DNA of 64,000 bases from Shimia litoralis (lineage in GTDB: Bacteria > Pseudomonadota > Alphaproteobacteria > Rhodobacterales > Rhodobacteraceae), in the NCBI RefSeq assembly GCF_005518135.1, contig NZ_SULI01000003.1:124001-188000 (forward strand). Direction: 5' to 3'. Positions 43,691 to 53,218 of the stretch are shown in pieces. The position numbers and the translations under genes are program-made. Below the pieces are notes generated by a model. The model saw only the letters and a program-made list of their open reading frames with translations, made no database searches and was not told where the DNA came from. The stretch's first letter is position 1, and every line of letters starts with the position of its first letter.

Positions 43691-46282
43691 ATGCCTGTAG
43701 TCGTTGTCGAATCCCCAGCAAAAGCGAAAACTATCAACAAATACTTGGGGTCAGACTATACTGTTCTGGCATCTTACGGCCACGTGCGTGACCTTCCACC
43801 CAAAGACGGAAGCGTCGACACCGAGAACGATTTCGACATGAAATGGGAGGTCGGCTATGATTCTCGCAAGCATGTCAAAGCCATTGCCGATGCTTTGAAA
43901 GAAGATAACAACCTTATTCTCGCGACCGACCCCGACCGCGAAGGAGAGGCAATCAGCTGGCATCTTGAAGAGGCACTGCGCAAGCGGCGCGTGATCAAGA
44001 AAGACACCCCCGTCAGCCGCGTCGTATTTAACGCGATTACCAAATCGGCCGTCACCGAAGCTATGAAAAACCCGCGCCAAGTCGACCAGCCTCTGGTCGA
44101 TGCCTATTTGGCACGGCGTGCGCTGGACTATTTGGTGGGGTTCAACTTGTCGCCGGTGCTTTGGCGCAAACTGCCAGGCGCAAAATCTGCCGGCCGGGTG
44201 CAATCTGTGTGCCTGCGTCTGATCGTCGAACGCGAGATGGAGATCGAGGCCTTTAATCCACGCGAATACTGGACGGTCAAAGCGCTGCTGGGCACGCCAC
44301 GCGGGCAAGAGTTTGAGGCCCGTCTGACGATTCTGGGCGGTGACAAACTGGATAAGTTTGGTATTGAGACCTCTACTGCGGCGGAGCTGGCCGTTCAGGC
44401 CATCCAATCGCGCGACCTTTCGGTGGCGAAGGTGGAAGCAAAACCCGCCAGCCGGAACCCGTCTGCCCCCTTTATGACGTCAACGCTCCAGCAAGAAGCA
44501 AGCCGCAAATTTGGCATGGGCGCACGCCAAACCATGAGCACTGCGCAGCGCTTGTACGAAGCCGGTTACATTACATATATGCGTACCGACGGGATCGACA
44601 TGGCCCCCGAGGCCGTCACTGCAGCCCGTGACGCAATTACAGACCGCTATGGCGCGGAATACGTGCCCGCCAGCCCGCGCATCTATAAAAACAAGGCCAA
44701 GAACGCGCAAGAAGCGCACGAGTGTATTCGTCCAACCGAAATGACCCGCTCTGTTGACGAACTTAAGGTCACGGATGCCGATCAACGCAAGCTGTATGAT
44801 TTGATCTGGAAACGCACGCTGGCCTGCCAGATGGAAGGCGCGCGTCTGGAACGCACAACGGTCGACATCGCCAGCGATGACGGTCAGATCGGGTTGCGCG
44901 CAACAGGTCAGGTCATGTTGTTTGACGGATTCATGCGCGTCTATGAAGAAGGGCGCGATGACGCCGTGGTCGATGACGATGACAAGCGCTTGCCCCAAAT
45001 CATGCAGGGCGAACCTGCGGACAAACGCACGGTCGCCCCGGAACAGCATTTCACCCAACCGCCGCCGCGCTATACCGAGGCCACACTTGTCAAACGCATG
45101 GAAGAACTGGGCATTGGCCGCCCATCGACCTATGCCAGTGTCATCACCACGATCCAGGATCGCGAATACGTTCGCAAAGACAAAAATCGCCTGTTCCCAG
45201 AAGACAAAGGGCGCATCGTTACGATCTTTTTGCTGAATTTCTTCAGACAATACGTCGGATATGAGTTCACCGCGAACCTCGAAGAAGAGCTGGATGACGT
45301 CAGCGCGGGAAACCGAGATTACAAAACTGTCCTGTCGCGGTTCTGGAAAGACTTTTCTGCCGCAATTTCAGACACTTCAGAGCTGCGCATTGCGGCAGTT
45401 CTTGATATTTTGGATGATGCCCTGGCTCCTCAATTGTATCCACCACGCGAAGATGGCTCTGACCCGCGCGTGTGTCCAAAATGCGGCGCAGGTCAGTTGC
45501 ACCTGAAAACCTCTCGTACCGGCGGTTTTGTCGGCTGCGGAAACTATCCTGAGTGCACGTATACCCGCCCCATCGCAGGCGAAGGTGCCGACGGCGATGA
45601 GCGTGTCTTGGGCGAAGACGCAGGCGATGAAATCTGGCTTAAGGCTGGCCGTTTCGGCCCTTATGTGCAACGCGGCGAACCGACGCCTGAAAACAAAAAG
45701 CCCCCGCGCGCGTCGTTGCCACGTGGCTGGAACAAAGAAGACATGGATCTGGACAAGGCTCTGACGTTGCTCAGTTTGCCGCGCGAGTTGGGCGAGCATC
45801 CAGAAGGCGGCATGATCACAACCAACTTTGGGCGTTTTGGCCCATACATCATGCATAAACTGCCCGACGCAGAAAAACCGACATATGCCAATCTCAAGGA
45901 TCCCAATGATGTCTTTGAAGTGGGCATGAACCGCGCCGTGGAATTGCTGGCTGAAAAGCGCGCAAATCCAGGTCGTGGACGAAGCGCAGCCGCCAAACCC
46001 CTTAAAGAACTTGGCGAACACCCGGATGGCGGCGGGCCGGTAAATGTTCTGGATGGTCGATATGGCCCCTATGTCAAATGGGAAAAGGTCAATGCGACGA
46101 TCCCAAAGGACATTGATGCAGCGAACGTGACGATGGAACAAGCGGTCGAATGGATTGCCGAAAAAGCAGCCAAAAAACCCACACGCAAAAAGGCCGCGCC
46201 AAAAAAGGCAGCCACGAAGAAAGCACCTGCGAAAAAAACAGCGGCGAAAAAGGCTCCAGCAAAGAAGCCCGCAGCTAAGTAA
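43691..46282 (+). CDS. topA: DNA topoisomerase I
   Basis: Type IA topoisomerase that relaxes negative supercoils. The 863-residue protein has the Toprim start VVVVESPAKAKTINKYLG and DPDREGEAISWHL, and the catalytic Y296 in YITYMRTDG. A C4 zinc motif follows (CPKCGAGQL...GCGNYPEC, near 597-624), then several TopoI C-terminal repeats (GRFGPYVQRG, GRFGPYIMH, GRYGPYVKW). The last 35 or so residues are an almost pure Lys/Ala/Pro tail of histone H1-like character. It starts at an ATG after GAGAGGAAATGAA. Confidence 0.96.
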   Translation: MPVVVVESPAKAKTINKYLGSDYTVLASYGHVRDLPPKDGSVDTENDFDMKWEVGYDSRKHVKAIADALKEDNNLILATDPDREGEAISWHLEEALRKRRVIKKDTPVSRVVFNAITKSAVTEAMKNPRQVDQPLVDAYLARRALDYLVGFNLSPVLWRKLPGAKSAGRVQSVCLRLIVEREMEIEAFNPREYWTVKALLGTPRGQEFEARLTILGGDKLDKFGIETSTAAELAVQAIQSRDLSVAKVEAKPASRNPSAPFMTSTLQQEASRKFGMGARQTMSTAQRLYEAGYITYMRTDGIDMAPEAVTAARDAITDRYGAEYVPASPRIYKNKAKNAQEAHECIRPTEMTRSVDELKVTDADQRKLYDLIWKRTLACQMEGARLERTTVDIASDDGQIGLRATGQVMLFDGFMRVYEEGRDDAVVDDDDKRLPQIMQGEPADKRTVAPEQHFTQPPPRYTEATLVKRMEELGIGRPSTYASVITTIQDREYVRKDKNRLFPEDKGRIVTIFLLNFFRQYVGYEFTANLEEELDDVSAGNRDYKTVLSRFWKDFSAAISDTSELRIAAVLDILDDALAPQLYPPREDGSDPRVCPKCGAGQLHLKTSRTGGFVGCGNYPECTYTRPIAGEGADGDERVLGEDAGDEIWLKAGRFGPYVQRGEPTPENKKPPRASLPRGWNKEDMDLDKALTLLSLPRELGEHPEGGMITTNFGRFGPYIMHKLPDAEKPTYANLKDPNDVFEVGMNRAVELLAEKRANPGRGRSAAAKPLKELGEHPDGGGPVNVLDGRYGPYVKWEKVNATIPKDIDAANVTMEQAVEWIAEKAAKKPTRKKAAPKKAATKKAPAKKTAAKKAPAKKPAAK

Positions 46283-46303
46283 CAATTGAATTTTCTGTAT
46301 CGC

Positions 46304-46338
46304 CGCCCCGTCCAACTCAACTTGGGCGGGGCGTTTTT
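46304..46338 (+). terminator. Intrinsic terminator of topA
   Basis: CGCCCCGTCCAA (46304-46315) pairs with TTGGGCGGGGCG (46322-46333), one G-U pair, and is followed by five T. It lies 21 bases after the topA stop and isolates topA from the CoA-transferase genes. Confidence 0.8.
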
Positions 46339-46503
46339 GCGAGACTGCGCGCCAGTGGCATCGTTGACGTGTTCCCAGTACATTGCGCAGCGCATAACGC
46401 CCATGTCGCGGGCAGTAGTAATACCTAGCACCTCTCAATTTGTTGACTCCGCGCTGACCTCACGTCAAAAACCAAGGCAATTCCGGATCATAGGGAGACT
46501 TCC

Positions 46504-47220
46504 ATGAAAAAAGTGTATTCGAATGCCGCAGACGCGCTCGACGGGCTGCTGCATGATGGCATGTTTATCGCGGCAGGCGGTTTTGGCCTTTGCGGCATCC
46601 CAGAGTTGTTGCTGCAAGCCATCAAAGAAGCAGGCACCAAAGATTTGACGTTTGCGTCCAACAATGCGGGCGTGGATGATTTTGGTATTGGCATCTTGCT
46701 TCAGACCAAACAGGTCAAGAAGATGATTTCTTCCTATGTGGGCGAAAACGCAGAATTCATGCGCCAATATTTGTCTGGTGAATTGGAACTGGAATTCAAT
46801 CCGCAAGGCACCTTGGCCGAGCGCATGCGTGCTGGCGGCGCGGGCATCCCCGGTTTCTTTACGAAAACTGGCGTGGGCACCGTGATTGCCGATAACAAAT
46901 TTGAAAAGCAGTTTCCCACAGGCCAAGATGGCGCGATGGAAGACTATATCATGGAAGAAGGCATCTTTGCCGACCTAGCCATTGTAAAGGCGTGGAAAGC
47001 GGACGAAACCGGAAACCTCGTATTCCGCAAAACGGCCCGCAACTTTAATGCGCCCGCTGCAACATGTGGCAAAATCTGTGTTGTCGAAGTCGAAGAAATT
47101 GTTCCAACAGGGTCGCTGGATCCGGATTCAATCCATCTTCCCGGCATCTATGTGCATCGCATCATCCAAGGTGATCACGAGAAACGCATCGAACAGCGCA
47201 CCACGCGCCCTGCAGCATAA
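46504..47220 (+). CDS. 3-oxoacid CoA-transferase subunit A
   Basis: Alpha subunit of a succinyl-CoA:3-ketoacid (acetoacetate) CoA-transferase, used for ketone-body and related acid activation. The 238-residue protein has the family I signature AGGFGLCGIPELLLQAIKEAG, NNAGVDDFGIGILLQTKQVKKMISSYVGEN, and GAGIPGFFTKTGVGT. It starts at an ATG after GGGAGA; subunit B follows after 12 bases. The gene name could be scoA, lpsI or pcaI-like; substrate specificity is not decided by sequence alone. Confidence 0.92.
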   Translation: MKKVYSNAADALDGLLHDGMFIAAGGFGLCGIPELLLQAIKEAGTKDLTFASNNAGVDDFGIGILLQTKQVKKMISSYVGENAEFMRQYLSGELELEFNPQGTLAERMRAGGAGIPGFFTKTGVGTVIADNKFEKQFPTGQDGAMEDYIMEEGIFADLAIVKAWKADETGNLVFRKTARNFNAPAATCGKICVVEVEEIVPTGSLDPDSIHLPGIYVHRIIQGDHEKRIEQRTTRPAA

Positions 47221-47232
47221 GGAGTTCACATC

Positions 47233-47862
47233 ATGGCATGGGACCGCAATCAAATGGCCGCACGCGCCGCGCAGGAACTGCAGGACGGTTGGTACGTGAA
47301 TCTTGGCATCGGTATTCCGACACTGGTGTCCAACTATATTCCTGAAGGTGTCGAAGTGACTCTTCAATCTGAAAACGGCATGCTTGGCATGGGCCCGTTT
47401 CCGATCGAGGGCGACGAAGACGCTGACCTGATCAATGCAGGCAAGCAAACCATCACCGAGCTGCCGCAAACTGCCTATTTCGATAGTGCACAATCGTTTG
47501 CCATGATCCGTGGCGGCAAGATCGCGATGGCGATTTTGGGCGCGATGGAAGTGGCCGAGAACGGCGACTTGGCGAACTGGATGATCCCCGGCAAACTGGT
47601 CAAAGGCATGGGCGGCGCGATGGACCTTGTCGCAGGCGTTGGCCGCGTGGTGGTTGTGATGGATCACACCAACAAACACGGCGACTCAAAAGTGCTTCCG
47701 GCGTGTACGCTTCCGTTGACCGGTAAATCGGTGGTGGATCGTATCATTACGAACCTAGGTGTGCTCGACGTTGTCGAAGGTGGTTTGAAAATCGTCGAAT
47801 GCGCTGATGGTGTATCCGAGGAAGAGCTGCGCGCAGCAACCTTGGCCACGATTGTCGACTAA
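47233..47862 (+). CDS. 3-oxoacid CoA-transferase subunit B
   Basis: Beta subunit, 209 residues, with [16 protein letters not shown] and the catalytic-glutamate segment [16 protein letters not shown] (SENG motif), then [38 protein letters not shown]. It forms a complex with the preceding subunit; its ribosome site is AAGGAG within the 12-base gap. A strong terminator follows 22 bases after the stop. Confidence 0.93.
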   Translation: MAWDRNQMAARAAQELQDGWYVNLGIGIPTLVSNYIPEGVEVTLQSENGMLGMGPFPIEGDEDADLINAGKQTITELPQTAYFDSAQSFAMIRGGKIAMAILGAMEVAENGDLANWMIPGKLVKGMGGAMDLVAGVGRVVVVMDHTNKHGDSKVLPACTLPLTGKSVVDRIITNLGVLDVVEGGLKIVECADGVSEEELRAATLATIVD

Positions 47863-47884
47863 GACATTTGGTTAAAACCTTATT

Positions 47885-47915
47885 ACCCCAGCGCCTGTCC
47901 GGCGTTGGGGTTTTT
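47885..47915 (+). terminator. Intrinsic terminator after the CoA-transferase operon
   Basis: ACCCCAGCGCC (47885-47895) and GGCGTTGGGGT (47901-47911) form an 11-bp stem with one G-U pair, loop TGTCC, followed by a T-run to 47915. It ends the two-gene CoA-transferase operon 13 bases before the convergent acyl-CoA synthetase stop. Confidence 0.8.
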
Positions 47916-47928
47916 CGTGCGTGAGCAC

Positions 47929-49428
47929 CTAGAGCAAATCTCTCAGCTTGGTCTTGAGCACTTTTCCATAGTTGTTTTTGGGAAGCTCTGGCAACACCAC
48001 ATAGGTCTTGGGGCGCTTGAAGCGCGCAATATGATCCAGACAATGTGCATCCAGTTCCTTTGTGTCCAAAGCACCTGACACCACGACAAAGGCCACGACA
48101 TCCTCGCCCCATTCGGCATGCGGACGCCCCACAACAGAGGCTTCGACAACCGACGGGTGCAACAACAACGCCTCTTCGACCTCGCGTGGATAGATATTTG
48201 TCCCGCCCGAAATAATCAGATCTTTTGAGCGGTCCTTAAGCGTCAAATATCCCTCTGGGCTGATCGATCCCATATCGCCCGTCCTCAACCAGCCATTTAC
48301 AATGGCCTTTTTCGTCGCTTCAGGGTCACGCCAATACCCGGGCATCACCGCATCCCCGCGTACCATGATTTCGCCAATCTGCCCCTCGGGCAGGCCCTGG
48401 CCTGTCTCATCCCCCACGGCCAACTCAACGACACTTTGCGCGCGCCCAACGGACGCAAGGCGATCCGCCCAGCCCGACGCGTCGCGATTTGCCAGATCAT
48501 CCCGCGCAAGACAGGTAATGCACATTGGGCATTCGCCCTGCCCATAGATTTGCATGAATATCGCGCCAAAATGATCTTGGGCCTCGATGATATCCGCCAC
48601 ATACATGGGCCCACCACCATAAACAATGGACCGAAGTCCATGACCATCGTATCCGATTTCCTTGGCCACCTCGGTCAAGCGTTTGACCATTGTCGGGGCA
48701 CAAAACATGTGTACGCGCATATGATGCCGCGCCAGTTCAAAAATCTCTTTCTCATCAAAGCTGCCAGTCTCTGGCATCACATGCCGTGCCCCCTTGAGAA
48801 CGTGAAGAACGTTATAAAGCCCTGCCCCATGGCTCAGGGGGGCCGCATAAAGTGCTGTATCCGCTGCGGTGACCTCATCCACGTCCGCCAGATACCCCAA
48901 CGCCATAGCGTGCAGCATGCGATTGGTGATCATCACTCCTTTTGGTCGCCCTGTGGTGCCCGACGTATAAAAAAGCCAGCTCAGATCATCTGGCGCGCGG
49001 TCTGCGACTTGCGCCATCGGTGTTTTCGCTAAAATTTCGGACCAACCTGCCCCTTGCACATTGCAACACCGCACATCAGTGACGTTGTCCAACGGCTCGT
49101 GCAACGAAGACGACGTGAAACACAAACTGGCTTGGGCATTTTCAAGAATCCACGCAGCTTCGCGCGCATGCAGCTTGGCGTTCATGGGCACAACAACAGC
49201 CCCCAATGCCCACGCCCCATACTGTGCGATCAAATATTCAGGCACGTTCTTCATGAACAATCCCACGCGATCACCCGCACCGATGCCTTGCTCTGCCAGC
49301 CATCCGGCAACTGCCATCGCCTGTTGAGAAAACTCTCCATACGTCGCGACACAGTCCCGCCCAACAAATAATGCGGGTTGGTCGGCCATTGAACGCGCTG
49401 TCCGCTCGAGCCACAGGGCAATATTCAT
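47929..49428 (-). CDS. Acyl-CoA synthetase, AMP-forming
   Basis: ANL-superfamily ligase of 499 residues activating a carboxylic acid through an acyl-AMP. The ATP-binding motif is LFYTSGTTGRPKGVMITNRM; others are IYGQGECPMCITCL, the hinge WLRTGDMGSISPEGYLTLKDRSKDLIISGGTNIYPREVEEAL, and the catalytic lysine region PKNNYGKVLKTKLRDLL. The substrate (medium or long-chain fatty or aromatic acid) is not determined. It is convergent with the CoA-transferase operon and divergent from the PAS-LuxR regulator, which could control it. Confidence 0.9.
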   Translation of the reverse strand: MNIALWLERTARSMADQPALFVGRDCVATYGEFSQQAMAVAGWLAEQGIGAGDRVGLFMKNVPEYLIAQYGAWALGAVVVPMNAKLHAREAAWILENAQASLCFTSSSLHEPLDNVTDVRCCNVQGAGWSEILAKTPMAQVADRAPDDLSWLFYTSGTTGRPKGVMITNRMLHAMALGYLADVDEVTAADTALYAAPLSHGAGLYNVLHVLKGARHVMPETGSFDEKEIFELARHHMRVHMFCAPTMVKRLTEVAKEIGYDGHGLRSIVYGGGPMYVADIIEAQDHFGAIFMQIYGQGECPMCITCLARDDLANRDASGWADRLASVGRAQSVVELAVGDETGQGLPEGQIGEIMVRGDAVMPGYWRDPEATKKAIVNGWLRTGDMGSISPEGYLTLKDRSKDLIISGGTNIYPREVEEALLLHPSVVEASVVGRPHAEWGEDVVAFVVVSGALDTKELDAHCLDHIARFKRPKTYVVLPELPKNNYGKVLKTKLRDLL

Positions 49429-49544
49429 TCGACAGGTCCTATGCAGTTGTTCAGATCAACCTAGGCTTGGCATCAAGGCACGAACAAGTCGTAGAAATAC
49501 GTTGAGCACTTGGCCTTTTGCCCCACACGGTGCATTGTGCAGGC

Positions 49545-50087
49545 ATGGAACTTGATGCACTGGCCTTTGATTTCGCCCCCGTGGGTCTGGTAATGCTGGA
49601 AAACCGCATTATCCGGCGCTGTAACAAAGCCTTTGGCGAGATGTTTCAGGAACAGCCCGTCAAATGTGAAGGCGTTTCTCTGGGCGAATTCTATGCGTCA
49701 GAACAAGATTTTCAAACCATCGGAGAGCGCGGCCTTGCCGCGATGCGTGAAACAGGGCGCTATAATGACGAACGCGTCATGCGCCGCCGCGACGGGACGC
49801 TGTTCTGGTGCCGTGTGCGTGGCCAATCCCTGACCCCCGACAGCCCGTTTCAGCGCGGGATCTGGTCGTTTGCGGATTTGTCAGATGATCGCCCCATTGT
49901 CGAATTGACCCAACGCGAGCGCGAAGTGGCCATTTTGACATGTCGTGGCCTCACCAGCAAAGAAGTCGGTCTGGAACTGAACCTGTCATATCGCACCGTA
50001 GAAGAATATCGCGCACGCCTGCTGCGCAAGTTTGGGGCCCGCAAACTTGCGGAACTGGTGGCCAAACTGTCTGGGATGCCGCTTTAG
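49545..50087 (+). CDS. PAS-LuxR family transcriptional regulator
   Basis: A 180-residue regulator with an N-terminal PAS domain (DFAPVGLVMLENRIIRRCNKAFGEMF ... RRRDGTLFWCRVRGQSL) and a C-terminal LuxR/FixJ helix-turn-helix (LTQREREVAILTCRGLTSKEVGLELNLSYRTVEEYRARLLRKF). It has no acyl-homoserine-lactone-binding domain. The ligand is unknown. I prefer the ATG at 49545 over a TTG nine codons upstream. It is divergent from the acyl-CoA synthetase and upstream of accBC, so a role in fatty-acid metabolism is a fair guess from context only. Confidence 0.85.
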   Translation: MELDALAFDFAPVGLVMLENRIIRRCNKAFGEMFQEQPVKCEGVSLGEFYASEQDFQTIGERGLAAMRETGRYNDERVMRRRDGTLFWCRVRGQSLTPDSPFQRGIWSFADLSDDRPIVELTQREREVAILTCRGLTSKEVGLELNLSYRTVEEYRARLLRKFGARKLAELVAKLSGMPL

Positions 50088-50262
50088 CCACGGATGTGCA
50101 AAACACCTTGCATTTTTCCCCTCGCAATTTGGTGCAGACGCCCCCAAATTGTCCGTGTGCACAGGCGCTTTTCACTGGCGCTTGGATGACCTATAAGGCG
50201 ACCCAGGGGAAACCACCAAGACTCAACCGCGCCGAGCGAGTGCTGCAGAGGATGCAAAACAA

Positions 50263-50754
50263 ATGAGCAAAAAAAACCACGACAACGATGTCGCTTTCAT
50301 TCAGGCCCTAGCAAAGCTTCTGCGTGCAAATGATCTGACCGAACTTGAGGTCATGCGGGAATACGCATCAGACGATAGCCTGAACGTACGTGTTAGCCGC
50401 CAACAGCCTGTTGCAACCGTTGTCGCCCAGCCCGCTGTGGCACCTGTGGCCGCCGCAGCCCCTGTTGCTGCTGCCGCTGCGCCTGCTGCGGCAACCGCGT
50501 CGGATGATCCTGCCTCGCACCCCGGTGCCGTGACATCACCGATGGTCGGTACCGTCTATCTTCAGCCCGAGCCGGATGCGCCTGCATTTGTGAGCGTCGG
50601 AAATACTGTATCTGAAGGTGACACTTTGATGATTGTGGAAGCCATGAAAACCATGAACCACATTCCAGCCCCCAAGTCGGGCACCATCAAACGTGTGCTT
50701 GTCGGCGATGGCGACACCGTCGAATATGGCGCACCGCTGGTCATCATCGAGTAA
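50263..50754 (+). CDS. accB: Biotin carboxyl carrier protein of acetyl-CoA carboxylase
   Basis: Carries biotin between biotin carboxylase and carboxyltransferase for malonyl-CoA synthesis. The 163-residue protein has an N-terminal helical region, an Ala/Pro/Val-rich linker (about 50-85), and a biotinyl domain with the biotinylated K129 in [15 protein letters not shown]. The motif is EAMKTMN where most AccBs have EAMKMMN. It is followed after nine bases by accC. Confidence 0.95.
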   Translation: MSKKNHDNDVAFIQALAKLLRANDLTELEVMREYASDDSLNVRVSRQQPVATVVAQPAVAPVAAAAPVAAAAAPAAATASDDPASHPGAVTSPMVGTVYLQPEPDAPAFVSVGNTVSEGDTLMIVEAMKTMNHIPAPKSGTIKRVLVGDGDTVEYGAPLVIIE

Positions 50755-50763
50755 GGGCCAGAC

Positions 50764-52116
50764 ATGTTTGATAAAATCCTGATCGCTAACCGCGGAGAGA
50801 TCGCCCTGCGCGTGATCCGCGCGTGCCGCGAAATGGGCATCCAGTCAGTGGCGGTTCACTCCACAGCGGATGCCGACGCCATGCACGTGCGTATGGCAGA
50901 CGAAGCCATCTGTATTGGCCCCCCGCCAAGCACAGAAAGCTATTTGAACGTGGCTTCTATTATTGCGGCCTGCGAAGTGACCGGAGCCCAAGCCATCCAC
51001 CCCGGATATGGCTTCCTGTCGGAAAATGCCAATTTTGTTCAGATCATCCAAGATCATGACCTGACCTTTATCGGCCCGACCGCTGAACACATCCGTGTAA
51101 TGGGCGACAAGATCACGGCCAAAGACACCATGAAGGCGCTTGGCGTGCCATGTGTACCCGGTTCCGATGGGGGTGTGCCGGATTTGGCCAGCGCCAAACG
51201 TATTGGCGAAGAGATCGGCTATCCCGTCATCATCAAGGCCACGGCAGGCGGCGGCGGACGCGGCATGAAAGTTGCGCAAACCGCAGCCGACATGGAAAGC
51301 GCATTCATGACGGCGCGTGCCGAGGGCAAATCGAATTTCGGCAATGACGAGGTCTATATTGAAAAATACCTGACCACACCGCGCCACATCGAGATTCAGG
51401 TTTTTGGGGATGGCAAAGGCAACGCCGTTCACCTCGGCGAGCGTGACTGCTCTTTGCAGCGTCGCCATCAAAAAGTATTCGAAGAAGCCCCCGGCCCCGC
51501 GATTTCAGCAGAAGAACGCGCCGCAATCGGCAAGACCTGTGCGGACGCAGTTGCCAAAATCGACTATATCGGTGCTGGCACGATCGAATTCTTGTATGAG
51601 AACGGCGAGTTCTATTTCATCGAAATGAACACCCGCCTGCAGGTCGAGCACCCTGTCACAGAGGCCATCTTTGGTGTCGATTTGGTGCGCGAACAAATTC
51701 GCGTGGCAGAAGGTCTGCCGATGTCCTTTACTCAGGATGATCTGACCATCAATGGGCATGCCATCGAAGTACGGATCAATGCCGAGCGCCTTCCAAATTT
51801 TGCACCCTGCCCCGGCAGAATCACGCAATATCACGCCCCCGGCGGTTTGGGCGTGCGCATGGATTCGGCGTTGTATGACGGGTATTCTATCCCGCCTTTC
51901 TACGATTCATTGATTGGTAAACTGATCGTACACGGCCGGGACCGCCCCGAGGCGCTGGCACGTTTGAACCGTGCACTTGGGGAATTGATTGTCGACGGCG
52001 TGGACACAACCGTACCGCTGTTTCATGCCTTGCTAGAGGAAGAGGCCGTGCAAGCGGGTTCCTATAATATCCACTGGCTCGAACACTGGCTTGAAACCAA
52101 TTTGGCCGAGGGCTGA
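50764..52116 (+). CDS. accC: Biotin carboxylase of acetyl-CoA carboxylase
   Basis: ATP-grasp enzyme that carboxylates the biotin on AccB. The 450-residue protein is of normal AccC length, starting [24 protein letters not shown], with [13 protein letters not shown], the ATP-grasp glycine loop [35 protein letters not shown] and [16 protein letters not shown]. Its length without extra domains, plus the accB partner, shows it is acetyl-CoA rather than propionyl-CoA carboxylase. Its stop overlaps the aat start as TGATG. Confidence 0.97.
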   Translation: MFDKILIANRGEIALRVIRACREMGIQSVAVHSTADADAMHVRMADEAICIGPPPSTESYLNVASIIAACEVTGAQAIHPGYGFLSENANFVQIIQDHDLTFIGPTAEHIRVMGDKITAKDTMKALGVPCVPGSDGGVPDLASAKRIGEEIGYPVIIKATAGGGGRGMKVAQTAADMESAFMTARAEGKSNFGNDEVYIEKYLTTPRHIEIQVFGDGKGNAVHLGERDCSLQRRHQKVFEEAPGPAISAEERAAIGKTCADAVAKIDYIGAGTIEFLYENGEFYFIEMNTRLQVEHPVTEAIFGVDLVREQIRVAEGLPMSFTQDDLTINGHAIEVRINAERLPNFAPCPGRITQYHAPGGLGVRMDSALYDGYSIPPFYDSLIGKLIVHGRDRPEALARLNRALGELIVDGVDTTVPLFHALLEEEAVQAGSYNIHWLEHWLETNLAEG

Positions 52117-52778
52117 TGCCTTTGGGCGCGCAAACTGATTTTGGGGATGTGACTCCGGAAATTCTAATGCGCGCCTATGCCATGGGGGTTTTCCCAATGG
52201 CCGAACATCGGGACGACCCAGAAATTTTCTGGGTCGATCCGCACCTACGCGGCGTGTTCCCTCTGTCTGGGTTTCATATGTCCCGCTCGCTGTCCAAATC
52301 CATCAAGCGCCCCAACTATACGATCTCTTTAAACCATGATTTTGAGGGGGTACTGGACGGTTGCGCAGATCGCAGTGACACGTGGATCAGCACAGGCATT
52401 CGCACGCTATATCTTGCGCTTCATGACAGGGCTCAGGCGCACTCTCTCGAAGTGTGGGACCCACATGGCGCCCTTATTGGGGGTGTCTATGGCGTAACAC
52501 TTGGAGGTGCGTTTTTTGGCGAGAGCATGTTTTCGCGACGTAAGGATGCGTCCAAAATCGCCCTGGCTTTTTTGACACTCCACCTGAAGCAATGCGGGTT
52601 TTCATTGTTTGATACACAATTCATCACACCGCACCTCGCGTCTCTGGGCGCGATAGAAGTTCCAAGAAATGTCTATAAATCGCGTCTGAACGCAGCGCTT
52701 GATCAGTCAGCGGATATTGAAAACCGCCCGCTGCCCTCCGTTCAGGACGTCTTACAGCGCAACACCCACACATCATAA
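52116..52778 (+). CDS. aat: Leucyl/phenylalanyl-tRNA--protein transferase
   Basis: Adds Leu or Phe to the N-terminus of proteins with basic N-termini, marking them for ClpS/ClpAP (N-end rule). The 220-residue protein has ILMRAYAMGVFPMAE, FWVDPHLRGVFPL, TWISTGIRTLYLALHDRAQAHSLEVWDPHGALIGGVYGVTLGGAFFGESMFSRRKDASKIAL and FSLFDTQFITPHLASLGA, all family hallmarks. Coupled to accC by TGATG, and its 3' end overlaps the convergent DUF2155 gene by 37 bases. Confidence 0.95.
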   Translation: MPLGAQTDFGDVTPEILMRAYAMGVFPMAEHRDDPEIFWVDPHLRGVFPLSGFHMSRSLSKSIKRPNYTISLNHDFEGVLDGCADRSDTWISTGIRTLYLALHDRAQAHSLEVWDPHGALIGGVYGVTLGGAFFGESMFSRRKDASKIALAFLTLHLKQCGFSLFDTQFITPHLASLGAIEVPRNVYKSRLNAALDQSADIENRPLPSVQDVLQRNTHTS

Positions 52779-53218
52779 CGCGCATGGTCCAAAGCATTCA
52801 GAGCGGGTGACGATGCCACCATCCATCCTTGGAACACCGGGCCCTCAGCGTCCAGCCCGTCATAAATGGTCAAATATGCATACCCTTCGCCGGTTGCGTT
52901 ATCTTCGGGATGGCGACACTCACCAAGATCGACACGCAGATCGCCAAAAGTGCGGCTGTAGCCATTATCGAGATCAAAATCGACGACAATCCCATTCAAC
53001 TTGTCTAAGCCACGCAGCATAGCACCACCGGCCTTGACCGCAGGGGTTGCCACCTCTGACGTCACATTCCCAAGATCTTTGTCGACGCTAAAGCGGCTGG
53101 GTTCGTCTGGCATTGTCACGATCTGGCCAGGTCCGCCATCAAGGGTTTCCACCACGATCGTCTGCTGGGCACTTGCGGCCCCGCAGAGAACCATCATGGA
53201 CAGCACCAGATGCTTCAC
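52742..53218 (-). CDS. DUF2155 family secreted protein
   Basis: A 158-residue protein with a cleavable signal (MKHLVLSMMVLCGAASA) and a periplasmic domain. It contains ATPAVKAGGAMLRGLDKLNGIVVDF and DLRVDLGECRHPEDN ... YAYLTIYD and ends with DHARYDVWVLRCKTS, fitting the alphaproteobacterial DUF2155 family. Two cysteines could form a disulfide. The start codon is GTG, overlapping the mlaD stop as GTGA. The function is unknown; linkage with mlaD suggests the envelope. The last 37 bases are antisense to the end of aat. Confidence 0.82.
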   Translation of the reverse strand: MKHLVLSMMVLCGAASAQQTIVVETLDGGPGQIVTMPDEPSRFSVDKDLGNVTSEVATPAVKAGGAMLRGLDKLNGIVVDFDLDNGYSRTFGDLRVDLGECRHPEDNATGEGYAYLTIYDGLDAEGPVFQGWMVASSPALNALDHARYDVWVLRCKTS

